Notes: generated by a model from the letters alone, not told the origin. Numbered from the stretch's first letter, positions 35,475-48,225 are shown. The stretch is 64,000 nt of DNA from Heloderma charlesbogerti (GCA_026122225.1 JANEZZ010001678.1:744001-808000), one strand, 5' to 3'. Numbers and translations are program-made.

Positions 35475-37877
35475 CTTTTCACCATTCTCCATCTTTGAAT
35501 TTAAATTATTTCCCCCATTGCCTGTGAAAGGCACAGAACTATTATCTGTAACTGGAATATTGGGTGCTGGAAAGGTAAATTCATGCATCCTGGACTCAGA
35601 TGACAAGCAGAGCTGATAGGAATAAGGCAATGTCCCTTCCTCATAGTTTGGTGGGAATATGACAGCATTGTTTGGATGGGGGACAGGACCAAAGCACTGC
35701 AGGAATTTGGGATTCCCCGATCGTCGAAGCTTCATCATAATGACCAGAGTCACTGTCAAGAGGAATAAGAACGAAATCAAAGCTAAGGCCAGAACCAAGT
35801 AGAACTGGAGATCAGACTGATTCTCTGAGCCGCTGGATTGGTTGTTGATTTCCGGAAGTGCCTCTTGGAAGTTTTCGGCAAAGACCAGGTTGAGACTCAC
35901 AGTAGCAGACAGTGCTGGCTGCCCGTTATCCCTTACTAAGATCACTAGCTTCTGCTTCGCAGCATCCCTTTCCAAAAACATCCGCGATGTCCTGATCTCA
36001 CCGTTATGGGGCCCGATGGTGAAGAGCCCTGGCTCAGTGGCCTGCAGCAGATGGTAGGAGAGCCAAGCGTTGTGCCCGGAGTCAGCATCCACCGCCACCA
36101 CCTTCGTCACCAGGTAACCCTCCTCTGCCGAGCGTGGCACCATCTCAAACATGGCTGATCCCTCCACCCCTTGGGACGGGTAGAGAATTTGAGGGCTTTT
36201 GTCATTCTGGTCCAGGATAAACACTGCCACCGTGGCATCGCTGCTGAGGGGTGGGGAGCCGCCATCTTGTGCCCTCACCACCAGTTGAAGCTCCCTGCAT
36301 TGTTCGTAGTCAAAGGAGCGCTGAGCATAGATCGTCCCAGTTTCAGAGTTGATGGAGAGGTAAGATGAGAGAGGGAGCTCCTCAGTGTGGCTGCTGAGGA
36401 TGGAGTAAGTGATTTGAGCATTGCGGCCCAGATCTGGGTCTGAGGCTTTGACACTGAAAATGGAGGAGCCTGAAGGATTGTTCTCTGGCACGTAGGCAGT
36501 GTAAGAGGGTTTCTCGAAGGCAGGGGCGTTATCATTAATATCGGAAATCTGCACTGAGATGGTTCTGTCTGTGTAAAGAGGCGGTGTGCCGTTGTCTGTG
36601 GCTGTGATGGTGATATTGTATTCTGGAGTGCTTTCTCTGTCCAAGGGACCATCCGTAAGAAGCTTATAGAAGTTACTGGATGCTGATACTATTTTGAATG
36701 GCAAAACATCTTTTACATGGCAAGTAACTCTCCCATTATCCCCAGAATCTCTATCGCTTACGCTGATAAGGGCTACCAGAGTTCCTACTGCAGAATCTTC
36801 AGGTACAGGGCTGGATAAAGAAGCAAGAATAACTTCTGGGGCGTTGTCATTCTCATCCATTATCTTTATTTCAACATTACAGTGAGCCACTAATCCACCG
36901 CCATCTCTTGCTTCTATTGTTATACTGTATTTGTCTGTTTCCTCAAAGTCCAAGGTTTCCATAATTGTAATTGTTCCATTCACTGGACTGACACTGAACC
37001 TCTGGCGAGCGCTTTCAGGAATGTTGGTAAAATTATAGTTGATCTGTCCATTTGAACCTTCATCTCTATCTGTGGCTTTCACCTGTACCACTGAAGATCC
37101 TTTGGGGGCATTCTCTTTCAAGCTGACTTTGTACACTTCTTGACTAAAGACAGGTGAGTTGTCATTGGCATCAATGACATTAATCCATATTTTGGCTGTC
37201 CCTGTTTTGGCAGGCTCCCCTCCATCCATAGCCATAAGAAGTAAACGGAAACTGCTTTCACTTTCTCGATCCAACTGTTTATACAGTACTATTTCTGCAT
37301 ATTTATTTCCATCTTCTCTGTCTCTAGCTTCCAGTATAAAATACTGATTAGGCATGAGATGGTAATTCTGGAGAGAATTCATTCCAACATCTGGATCTTC
37401 GGCATATCCAAGAACAAATCGGGCTCCAGGCAAAGTTGATTCACTTGTCTCTAGCTTGATATCCCCATTTAAGAAATGTGGTGCATTATCATTAATGTCT
37501 TGGATCTCTACAGTCATATGGAAAATATTAATGGGGCTTTGAACCATCACTTCAAAATTAATAAGGCAGAATGCATTTCCCCCACATACTTCCTCTCTAT
37601 CTATCCTGCTATTTACATTCAGATTTCCATTTTCTGTGTCGATAATGAAATACTGATTTTTACCTAAGGATAGGATATGCAGATTGTAGTTTGTTATTTT
37701 TCCAGCAGTCAGTCCCAAATCTTTGGCAAGATTCCCTACAATAGAACCCATTTCCATTTCTTCAGGAATTGAGTAATGGATCTGCTCTGAGGCAGCCTGG
37801 CAGAACAAAATCAATAAGAAGAGGAGATACACTTGCCTCTTTATTGACTCCTTGTATTGTGTGTGGCTACCTTCCAT
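35475..37877 (-). CDS. Clustered protocadherin variable exon, gamma-B-like, type I copy 3
   Basis: This 801-codon first exon has a signal peptide to about residue 30, EC1 beginning SEQIHYSIPEE with loop VCGGNAFC, then EC2-EC6, helix and tail. From late EC3 ([12 protein letters not shown]) to the tail (MHEFTFPAP) it differs from type I copy 1 at one residue only (PPNY against PPNF). EC1-EC3 differ widely. The last 30 residues ([22 protein letters not shown]) instead resemble type II tails, so the exon is a mosaic. The EC5-EC6 linker is DQNDK as in the other type I copies. The exon ends with AAG before GTAAGA, phase 0. Its CSE lacks the CGCT core, so promoter strength is in doubt. Confidence 0.93.
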
Positions 37878-38128
37878 TCCACTTGCTGAGAGAATGTCTC
37901 TGTCTTTTTCTTTCTTCTTTTGGTGAACTAAGGCACTTAAATTCCCATCAGGGTAAAGAAATCCAAAGGGACTGGTTTCTGCAAGCCTGGTGTATGTTTT
38001 CTTTTCTCAGCAAAACTGTTTGAATGTCCTTGCATTCTTCTCCCAGATCTGCAGTCTGTGGCTGAGCAATCACACTGCAGGAAGCATCTGTCAGCGGACT
38101 CCCAGCAACTGTATGAGAACTATGTTGT

Positions 38129-38168
38129 CCAACAGCAGCACCCTGAGTCTCAGATGGAGAACTGCAAG
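38129..38168 (-). promoter_or_regulatory. Protocadherin CSE-like motif for exon starting 37877, core altered
   Basis: Plus-strand text CCAACAGCAGCACCCTGAG ... GAGAACTGCAAG. The AGCG found in the other six is AGCA here, so the gene-strand CGCT core reads TGCT. The rest of the motif is well preserved. Confidence 0.75.
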
Positions 38169-38189
38169 TGGTGTCTTCTCTTTTAAAAA

Positions 38190-39291
38190 ATAACGTGTAG
38201 GCATGCTTATGTGGAGACAAGCACAAACCATTTTCCAGTGTAATATGTGAAGTCTTGTAAAAATGAGATCTGTATGAATTTTGTGCATGCTTTTCCACCA
38301 TTATAGTCAAGTAGGAATATTTAATAGCAATACTTAAATTGAAATATTTGAAATTATGTTTTCATTTTGGGGCCCAGTTTGTACACTTACTTTAATTAGA
38401 TCACAAGGAAGCCTGTCAACACTCTCCCCACCTTATTTGTCAACTTGTGCACTGTGGGAGCCTTGCCTTAGTTGGGTGGAAATTACTGGGACAAGTCTGG
38501 GAAATCACTTGGGACAGCTCCAAGGGAGTGTCTTGGTTCTTTGGAGCCCCTGCCTTAAGGACCTTGTTGCACCCATTGCACATGGTTCTGATCCTTAATT
38601 CTAACTGAAGAAAGTATAGTTAGATCAACACTGGTTTACAAACTGCCACAGACTGCATGCTTATGACCCACATATGGTGAAGTTTCACACTGTTTAAGTG
38701 TGACTTCATTTTAAAAACCCCATGCATGTAAGTACATAAATAAAATAATACAAGTTCATAAAATAAAAGACCCTCAATATTTAAATGACCAAATACTGAG
38801 TATCATATGAGTGTAAATATTTTTTTCTGATTCACATTTCAGGAAGTTTGCCATTAATCTTAGCAATAGAACACCTGGATCCAAATAGAGTGGGGAAATT
38901 GGAATAAATGGCTCAAAGCCAGAAATATCCTGACAGAAGGTGATGGGCAGAGGTGATTCTCCCACCCTCTCCTCCATCTAGCAGCCACTGAGCTCTCAAA
39001 AAGCCTCTCCTGCGGGTTGGGGACCCCCTGAACTTCACACCTCAAAAGACTAGAAAGTAGCTAGAAGTATCCCAACTCACTACAAGAGAACAACCTGAAG
39101 CTCTAATACTTCATTTCAAAGCTAAAAACATGTACTTCAGAAGAGCACCATAGGTAATAAATAGATCTGCTTATTCCAGTTAATAAATGGGTTTTGTAAA
39201 AATGGGAACATGGTAAACTAGAGTCACGCTATTGCAAAATCAGTATAAGTGTAATATGAATAACTCGTAATAAAAGAGAGAAAAAACTTAC
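38190..39291. other. Intergenic, no gene recognised
   Basis: AT-rich DNA between the type I and type II exons of the third pair. No repeats or genes were identified with confidence. Confidence 0.45.
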
Positions 39292-41712
39292 CTTGTCATT
39301 ATTCTCCATCTCTGAATTTAAGGGGTTTCCACTATTGCCTGTGAAAGGCACACCGGATTTCTCACCGCTAAGAATATTGTCTGCAATCTGAATACTGGGA
39401 GTCAGGAAGGAAAACTCATTTTTCCTGGATTCTGAAGACAGACAGAGCTGGTAGGAATACGGCAAAGTCCCATCTTCAAAATTAGGGGGAAATATGGCAC
39501 TGGCCTTGGAATGGGGAACGGGACCAAAGCACTGCAGGAACTTGGGATTCCCTGACTGCCGAAGCTTCATCGTAATGGCCAGAATGACTGTCAAGAGGAA
39601 CAAGGATGACATCGCAGCTAAGGCCAGCACCAAATAGAACTGTAGATCAGGCTGATAGTCGGAGCTGCTCGACTGGGTTTTCATCTCCGGAAGGGCCTCC
39701 TGGAAGTTCTCAGCAAACACCAGGTTCAGAGTAATGGTGGCCGAGAGAGGCGGCTGCCCGTTATCCTTCACCACGACCACTAGCCTCTGCTTCACCGCAT
39801 CCCTCTGCACAAAGGCCCTCGCTGTCCTGATCTCACCAGTGTGAGAGTCAACAGTGAAGAGCGCTGGCTCAGTGGCTTGAATCAGATGGTAGGACAGCCA
39901 GGCGTTGTGTCCGGAATCAGCGTCCACGGCCACCACCTTTGTTACAAGATAGTCTGCCTTGGCTGAACGAGGCACCATCTCAAACAAGGCGGAGCCTTTG
40001 GCTTCTTGCAAAGGGGACAGGATACGAGGGCTGTTATCGTTCCGATCCAGAATAAACACTGTCACGGTGACACTGCTGCTGAGAGGGGGAGAACCACCAT
40101 CTTGGGCCTTCACTTGCAGCTGGAACTCCCTGAATTGTTCATAGTCGAAGGACCGCTGGGCGTAGATTGTGCCAGTCCCAGAATTAATGGAGATATATGA
40201 GGAGATGGGGAGCTCCTCAACGTTGCTGTTGAGGATGGAGTATGTGATCTGTGCATTTTGGTCCACATCTGGGTCAGAGGCTTTAATGCTGAAAATGGAG
40301 GCACCGGAAGGATTGTTTTCTGGCACATAGATGCTGTAGGAAGGCCTCTCCAAAGCAGGGGCATTGTCATTGACATCAGAGATCCGCAGGGAGATGGTTT
40401 TGCATGTGGAAAGAGGTGGGTTTCCTTTGTCACAGGCTGTGACTGTAATATTATACCCAGGAGTTCTTTCTCTGTCCAAGGGACTGCCTGTCAGGAGCTT
40501 GTAGTAATTGTTAGATGTGGGAATAATTGTGAAGGGCAAATCATCGTGTAAATAGCAAGTAACCTTTCCATTGTCACCGGTATCTTTGTCATTTACATTG
40601 ATCAGAGCAATTAAGGTTCCAGATGGAGAATCTTCAGAGACTGGGCTAAACAAGGAAACCAGGGTTACTTCAGGGTAATTGTCATTCTCATCAAGAACCC
40701 TTATTTCAACTTTGCAATGTGTCTCTAATCCACCTCCATCTCTTGCTGCAGCTGTCATAGTATATTCTCTAGTTTCCTCAAAGTCCAATGGATCAATGAG
40801 AGTAATTGTGCCATTGATTGAGTCCAGACTGAATTTCTTGTTGGCATTCTCTGGGATGTTGTTGAAATAGTACTTTATTTCAGCATTGGAACCCTGATCA
40901 CTGTCAGTAGCTACAACCTGAACTATAAAGGACCAAACTAGAACATTTTCCTTTAGACTGCTCTTATATACCTCTTGAGTGAAGATGGGTGGATTGTCAT
41001 TGGCATCAGTGACATTAATCCATATCTGAGCAGTCCCAGTGTTTCTTGGTTCACCTCCATCTATGGCTGTAAGAATTAAGTGAAGTGTCTGTTCACTTTC
41101 TCGATCCAGTGTTTTCTGCAGCATTAAATCTGCAAATTTATTTCCATCTTGACTCTCTTTAATATCCAAGGCAAAATATGGATTCGGGCTGAGCTGGTAA
41201 TCCTGGAGAGAATTCATCCCAATATCAGGATCTTCGGCTTTCCCAAGAAGAAATCGGGTGCCTGTTAAAGTGGATTCAATGATCTCCAACTTGATATTGT
41301 TTTTCAAAAAATGTGGGATATTATCATTAATATCCTGAATTGCTACAGCTATATGGAAAACATTTAAAGGATTTTCAATCACCATCTCAAAATTAAGAAG
41401 GCAGAGTGGAGTTGTGTCACATATTGCCTCCCTATCTATTCTATCATTTACATAGAGGTTTCCATTCTCTGCATTCATACTGAAATATTCAATTTTATTC
41501 ACAGAGACAGCATGCAGATTGCGCCTTGCTAGGTCTTTGGGACTCAGTCCCAGATCTTTGGCGAGATTCCCCACAATGGAACCCCTTGCCATCTCCTCAG
41601 GGATTGAATAGCGAATCTGCTCGGAGTCAGCCCAGCAGGAGCACGACGACAATAAGAGAAGCAGTACTTGCCTTGCGAGCGCCCTGCCATCCTCTTCTTC
41701 CCTTCGGACCAT
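39292..41712 (-). CDS. Clustered protocadherin variable exon, gamma-B-like, type II copy 3
   Basis: This 807-codon first exon has the type II layout. The signal peptide ends near [10 protein letters not shown]1 is [16 protein letters not shown] with loop ICDTTPLC, and EC2-EC6, helix and tail follow. EC1-EC3 are diverged from type II copies 1 and 2; from EC5 to the tail it is very close to them. An unusual hydrophobic patch ([12 protein letters not shown]) opens EC3 where the others have PVGSLVLQV or PVGTLVLQI. Linkers are canonical. The exon ends ...NNDK at donor GTAAGT, phase 0. The start is the first ATG, about 235 bp below the CSE. Confidence 0.93.
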
Positions 41713-41945
41713 CTGGTTTTCTGATGAAATCGTTTCTCCTCAGCTTGTTTTGAGCAGACCCCACCACAGAATAAAGCAAGAAGAAATAAACTCTTTTTTC
41801 CTTAATTTGTTCAAACCAGAAGTGTTTTGGTCCTCTCAGCCAAACTACTCTTCCTTTGTGGTCTTCCGTTTTGCTTAGCTGTACAGCACTGAGGTATCAC
41901 ACTGTCTGGGAACTATCTCTATTCTCTGTAGATCTGCTAGGCTGT

Positions 41946-41985
41946 CGAACAGCGACACTATGAGGTCTACCTGGAGAACTGCAAG
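41946..41985 (-). promoter_or_regulatory. Protocadherin CSE promoter motif for exon starting 41712
   Basis: Plus-strand text CGAACAGCGACACTATGAG ... GAGAACTGCAAG. The CGCT core is present. The flanking base differs (CGAAC for CCAAC). Confidence 0.8.
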
Positions 41986-42009
41986 AGAAGCTCTTTCACG
42001 CCGATTGAA

Positions 42010-42727
42010 ACAGGGACATGAGGATGTTTGCATTTTAGGTCTGGATTTATGGCAGGCAACCCAGGCAAGTACTAGGCTTCAGATGCTTGTCAAAGACTCA
42101 AAGCTGTCTCCTCAACTATCCACTCAATGGCTGAAACAAATAGTACAAACAGTCCATCTTCACTTGTAAAGCCGGTAACACTGACCTGCATGGCCAACGT
42201 TCGGGGGGGGGCATTATTAATTCAAAGTAAAATTCAGCTTATGCTATATATACAAATTATTGTGAGTGACTGCAGTCAGATCCATGCATGCAATTTTATT
42301 GTCTTATATGACAACGTTAAACCATGCCTGCAATTTGTGTATCGAAGTCATGCGATGGGTGAAGGGCATGGTGAGCAAAACCTGAACAACTGATGGAGGG
42401 TGCCAAAGACACTCCTTGACTGGGCTCCTTTTGGTCTCAGGCAGCACCAGGTGTGTTGGATGGTGTGTTAAGAATAAAGAAGTATTCTTTAGAGTAAAGT
42501 GAGTGTATTTTCCACAGCAAAATGTAGAGATGGCACAATTTCATTAAAAGTTGCAGTAGATCAAATGAAAGCGTAGAAGTCAAGGAAAAGCATGGCTGAT
42601 GGGGAAAGCATGCGTTTCTTGCTCATGTTCCGTACACAATGCACTTCTGTCTGTCTGCATTTCTTCATACTGCTGCTCATGCTAAAAATGCCTGTGTAAC
42701 GCCTCCCAACCATATTTTCATATTTTC
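42010..42727. other. Intergenic, no gene recognised
   Basis: No family resemblance in any frame. The right edge abuts a CR1 3' end. Confidence 0.45.
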
Positions 42728-43210
42728 ACAGAATCATAGAATAGTAGGGTGGAAGGGGCCTACAAGACCGTCGAGTACAACCCCCTGCTCAATGCAGGAA
42801 TCCAAGTCAGAGCATCCCTGACTGGTGGCTGTCCAGCCTCGTCTTGAACGCCTCCACTGTGGGAGAGCCCGCCACCTCCCAAGTAACTGGTTCCATTGTT
42901 GTATTGCTCTAACAGTAAGGAGGTTTTCCCTGATGTTCAGCTGGAATCTGGCTTCCTGTCACTCGAGCCCATTATTCTGTGTCCTGCACTCTGGGATGAT
43001 CGAGAAGAGATCCTGGCCTTCCTCTCTGCGACAACCTTTCAAGTACTTGAAGAGCGCTATCCTATCTCCCCTCAGTCTTCTCTTCTCAAGGCTAAACATG
43101 CCCAGTTCTCTCAGTCTCTCCTCATAGGGCTTTGTTTCCAGTCCCCTGATCATCCTCATTGCCCTCCTCTGAACCCTCTCCAGCTTGTCTGCAACAACTT
43201 TTCCTGATGC
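42728..43210 (-). mobile_element. CR1 LINE 3' end
   Basis: On the minus strand the frame reads [21 protein letters not shown] then [20 protein letters not shown], the end of the CR1 reverse transcriptase. On the plus strand the left edge is ATCATAGAATAGTAGGGTGG, the inverted CR1 terminus. The copy is 5'-truncated. Confidence 0.9.
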
Positions 43211-43330
43211 TAGAAATAATACTTTGATACATGTTGGCACTGCCTACAAAACCAAATGTTTAATCTTTTATATACAATTTTTCATATTTATATTCACCTT
43301 TTATATTCACCTTTTATATTCACACACATT

Positions 43331-43390
<60 letters not shown>
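43331..43390. repeat. (AC)n(AT)n microsatellite
   Basis: AC repeats to about 43355 run directly into AT repeats ending at 43390. Confidence 0.9.
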
Positions 43391-43392
<2 letters not shown>

Positions 43393-45001
43393 AAATCACT
43401 TTCTCCTGGCATCTCTATAAGTATATAACAAATCTGATTGTATACTGAAGGCCCTCTTGTCCCACAGCATTCGACTCCTAAATATTCCCACTTTGAACTC
43501 TTTCATTGCATGGACAGATAATAGTCATGCACTCAAATATTTTGCATAGCGGAGAGGTAAAGAGACAAAACAACCACCTTGTAAAGAGTTTTAAGATTTC
43601 CAGTTGAACATACCAGAGCACTGTTTCTATCCATACTTTTAGGGCAACTCTATGTGTGACAGGAGATGCCTGGTTCCTACCTAGAACAGCAGCCCTGTGT
43701 CTCCTCCTCTCTTCTTCCCCTGTAACGTGTAGTAAAACATATGAAATTACAACATTAAACTCCTGGTTCCTCCCTACCCTGCTTCACTCCATTGATTGTG
43801 TCTTGCAGGGATAAGGAAATTTGGAAGTGTGATGTCATCATATCACATGTTTTGTTGCATACATGTTACTGGGGAGCTGAGGATGAAGTGCTGTAGGGCT
43901 GTTGCTTTCTGAGGCAGACATGTCTAATTTCCTCCCTCAGCCAGTGTTCAAAATCTGGAGGAAAAAGTGTGTGTGTGTAAGTGTGCATTAATGCATCTAA
44001 CGGCCCTATCCCCTAACTCCAAGAAGATTTACCCAAATCATGTACTCCCTCCTCCCACTGCCTGAAACATAACAACCCCAAATACAAAACAACTTAAGAG
44101 GAGGTAGGATGTGTTGACGACAGCACCGTAGGACATATTTGTTGTTAGGGGTGTAAGACGTACAGAACTATATGTGATAAAAGTCTGTCCATCCAGCTAC
44201 TGTGTTTCTTATGAAATTAAAGCAATGGGAAAAAAGAGTAGCTTTGCAGAGTGATGACCTAACGATGTTCAGGTATTTTATCACTGAAGACCTTTGTCTA
44301 GTTATGTGGAATGTATATGTGCACTTCAGGTAGTTCTCCCCTCCTCCTTGCGAGACATGTGACAGCCCAGAAAAAAAAACGGAAAACTCGGGGGGGGGAG
44401 CTTTTTTTTCTTGTTTTTTTTCTGAGGACTGTTTTTGTTTCTCCAAAAAATTGAACAGTTTTGGATTATGCAATATTTTCTTTTAGAATTGAAGACAAAG
44501 TATTTATATATTGTTACCCAGCCTTTACTCCCCACAAAATGATTTCTAAAAACTATGTAATAAGAACACTTTTACAGAAATACTAGAGATGCAAAATGTC
44601 TGGAAATAATGAAGCCATGGGGAATTTTTTTAATCCTTTCTGTAAGCTTCCCACTTCCCAGCATAGTTATTTCTTTAATTCCTTACTAAAATTATTGATC
44701 AACAGTATATTTTACTGATAGACATTTATGCTCAGTTTCCCAGCATATGAGTAGAGTCCATTGTGCATTCTTGAGAGTAAATGTGCATTCTTGACAGCTT
44801 GGGTTTTGTTCTATAGAGTCCTGTGTTTCTGGTGTTGTAGCAGTCATTTAATGTTGCTCTAATCTATTCAGACAAAAATCACACATTTACTAACTGAGTT
44901 TACTTTAAAAAGTTTTAAAATAGAATGATAATATTATGAGCAAACTAAGTTATACATACAATAACTTTAGGAACAGGAAGCAGCTTTATGTTCCTAAAGC
45001 A
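43391..45001. other. Intergenic, no gene recognised
   Basis: No recognisable coding, RNA gene or well-defined repeat. Contains poly-A/poly-G runs near 44370-44420. Confidence 0.45.
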
Positions 45002-45134
45002 GCCCCCCACAACCTAGTGCCCTCTGGATGTTTTGGACTACAGTGCCTAGCATTCCTGACCATTGGCCATACTGTCTGAGGCTGGTGAGAGCTGAAGTCC
45101 AAAATATCTGGAGGGCACCAGGTTGGGGAAGGCT
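45002..45134. mobile_element. Foldback MITE-like repeat (copy 2)
   Basis: The arms GCCCTCTGGATGTTTTGGAC and GTCCAAAATATCTGGAGGGC are inverted repeats around a short centre with CATTGGCCATA. Best preserved copy of the family at 258-362. Confidence 0.7.
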
Positions 45135-45552
45135 GTCTTAAAGCAACAAAGTGGCTTTAGGTCTGTAAAAAGTGCTAAAAAAATAAGTATTGCTTATTTT
45201 TCAATTCCCCCCCAAATTTCCGTTCTTTTCCCTCTGGGAAAAAAATGGAAAACCCCTGTTTTTCCCCACATGGCCTCAAAATTTCTGGAAATTTTACATC
45301 TCTGCTCCTTGGCAAACGTGCCCCTAGGTACAGTAGTGTCCTGCCTCCCAAGGCCTCTGACACTCCTCCTATCCACAAACAGCACACTTCTTATCTATAA
45401 GCCTGTGAGGTGTCATCCTAGCCTCACCCTCTCACCTCTTTCGCTCCTCTTTTTTCCACCTGCCTACCTCCCTGTCATCCTTCATATAGCTGTTTCCTCA
45501 GCCTCTGCTGCAGCACCTTCCTTTATGCCTGCTGCCTCCTTTGCCTCCTTGC

Positions 45553-46092
45553 TGTCAGGAGCGCCTTGGCGGCCTCTCTCAGTAGATTCCAGTAGCCAAC
45601 TCAAGACACAGATGAAAGGATTTCCTTTCAAAGCTTTAATCCTTTTACAACTTAATGACTCTTTCAGATGCTAATCACCAGCGACTAAAGCAAGGAACAG
45701 CAGAGTGACCTAAGCTTCAAGTATGCAGTTGATCCCCGTTTGAAAGAGAGTCACTCGAAGACCCAGAACTTACGGGCTAGGGAGAGATCCTCCCTCTTTC
45801 CCTTGGGTCCATGGGAGGCGGCCGTTGCTTGTGCGCCAAATGGGCGCTACACCTCCTTTCCACGCCCTCCGTCGCTCGTCACTCTTTGTGTCTGCGTCAA
45901 GCATCTAAGAAGCGCCCCTCCCGCACTCCCTCACTGCCAGGGTCACTATCTATCTTAGGAATGCTGGCAGGAGGAATCTCTGCCAGGTGCTGAGCCTGTG
46001 AGGGATGAGCTGGCCCCTCTCCCACGGATTGCTGTTCCTCCTCAGAATCCGAACTGCTCTGAGGCTCTCTGGGCTCAGTTTCCACCCTGACA
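45553..46092 (-). mobile_element. Probable solo LTR (Gypsy- or ERV-like), 540 bp
   Basis: On the minus strand it begins TGTCAGGGTGG and ends CTCCTGACA, so it has TG...CA ends with a TGTCAGG/CCTGACA inverted repeat. A possible poly-A signal ATTAAA lies near the minus-strand 3' end. The 4-5 bp flanks (CTTGC, CTTAA) do not match cleanly. A purine-rich stretch just outside the minus-strand 5' end hints that it may be a 3' LTR with a remnant of internal sequence. No gag, pol or env coding is visible. Confidence 0.55.
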
Positions 46093-48225
46093 CTTAACCT
46101 GCATCATTTGCCCCCCTGCTTCAACCCCCCCCTCCAATGCTCCAGGGTCACTGATACTGTGGCCATGTGCCCTACGTCACAGTCCTCTATCAGAAGGCAC
46201 CCCATATAGGAATGACTGTCCTCCAGTCCAAGTCCGGTTTAAAAATAAAGGACCATAAGAAGAGAGAAGACAGGCCATAAAGTTGCCCATCAGCAGTTAG
46301 CATCCGGGCAGCAGAGTGAGTAGGTACACTGGTCACCTGGTCACTGCCTTCCTTGCAACGATGCACTTGAGATGGTGAGATGCACTTCTACTTAAATTAT
46401 AGTAATTATCTCAAAATTTGTATCTATACATCTAAATCAGCATATGCAAATTTTATGCATATCTTTTCATCTTTTTTTGGTGATGCATTTCCCCTTTTGG
46501 GGGGAAGCTACAGGAGGCTACAGGCTGCTACAGAGATCACTGTACAATGAAAGACAGGCCACTCACATGACATTCCTCAGCCACCTCATAAGCACAAGAA
46601 CCCTGAACTGAACCCATGAGCATTTCTCCAGAATTTCTTCTCCTTTGAATGTCTTTTCTTTTCTATTAAATTGAATGAGAATGGTGGGAAAATATGGAAG
46701 GAATTTTCAGCACAGCACTAGAAATAAGAAAGAATTTTGTCAGTGACTTGATTCAGACAGAGATTGAATCCTATCAGCTCAGTAGTCCAATTTTAAACTA
46801 CTGGCTTTTTTATTGTAAACACAGATTTTAAAAGACAGTCACTTTTAGTGCTCTTGACTGTTTACAGTGAATTGTTTAGCTCTGTTTGCAATTAAAATAA
46901 TTTCTGTCCTTCAGTATTGTCTTTTCAAAACCTCTGACCTGCATCATTAATAATTTCAGCATTATTATTATTAGTAGTATTAAAATGCAATTCCTATTTA
47001 GAATATCTTTAGAAAATACAAGCACACAATACATATATAGATATATTCACAAAATACTGGTGCTTCCCTCCCCATATATGCAGAAGCATCCCCATGTTAT
47101 GAATCTGATATTTCAGAGAGACTGCAATCCCATCTAGAAGATGCCTTTTTCCTTTTAGCTGATCCACTGAGTCCCCCACTATTATCATTTCCATCTTGTC
47201 TAGAATGAGTCTAGAATGAAGTTTATTCATCTGCATCCAATCTATTAGCAATCCCAGGCATCAGTTCAGGGGCATCATTACTTTACCCAGATCAGAGGAA
47301 AAGGAAAAATAGCATTGGGAGTTTTCTACATAGTGCACTCCACAATTCCAGATAACTTCTTGTGGTGTTTGCATGTGTATGTTAAATAGTGGGGAAGCAA
47401 AATTGATCCAGAAGATGACTCCCATAGAGAGAAACAGCAATCTTCCAGTATCACCCTCTGGAACCAATGTTCCAGGAGGAAGCTGAACAAGTGCAAAGTG
47501 ATGCCCCATATCTCCCAGAGGTAGTCCAGAGGCATCAACCATAGTTAACAATATCAACTATGGCCCATAGAGCCAGTTCAGAAAGATACAATGGTTGATG
47601 GTATCAGAAACTTAGAACATGAAGATACATCCTTTGGGACAAAATAGTTTGTAAAACCATTTCCCCATATCATTAAAATAATAGAACAGTAGGCAGGGGC
47701 ACGTCTCCACAGAAAACTGCTTATCTAAAACAATTAACCATACAATCCTATACATCACTACTCAAATGTACATCTCATTCAGTTCTTTTGGGCTTTCTCC
47801 CAAGTGGGTAGTAGCATCGTGTTTTTATTCAGATAGGCTTTTGGCTTTTAAGCTTATTTGTTAATTAACATCCCAGTTAACACCCTCGATCCATCATTGT
47901 CACTTGAGGCACAGTTGGCCTCTGTGACTGGCTGCACCTCTCCTCGTCTCTCCTTGTGTATCCTGTGTAGCAGAGGTGATGGCATGCATGAAGTGGGGAG
48001 AGGGAATGGGGAAAGGGTTGGGAACAGGGCACCTGAGGCAGGGTGCATGGGTTTCCTCTTAGAGCCAGATGTGGTCCGTGGGTCATGGGTTTCTGATCTA
48101 AAGGAACGTTTCCTCCTTTGGAGGCCCTCCTCCAGGCCTGCTGGAGGACGTTGTGTAGATGGCTACAAGAGAGAGGGCCTTGTCAGTCATCATGCCCTGT
48201 TCATAGAAAAGGTCTGAGTGCTGGG
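46093..48225. other. Intergenic, no gene recognised
   Basis: The first 200 bp may belong to the LTR element. No domain is recognisable in the rest. Confidence 0.4.

Noticed and set aside
45123..45674. 183-codon plus-strand open frame
   Set aside because: It runs from a MITE end into the probable LTR. Low-complexity composition, no domain.
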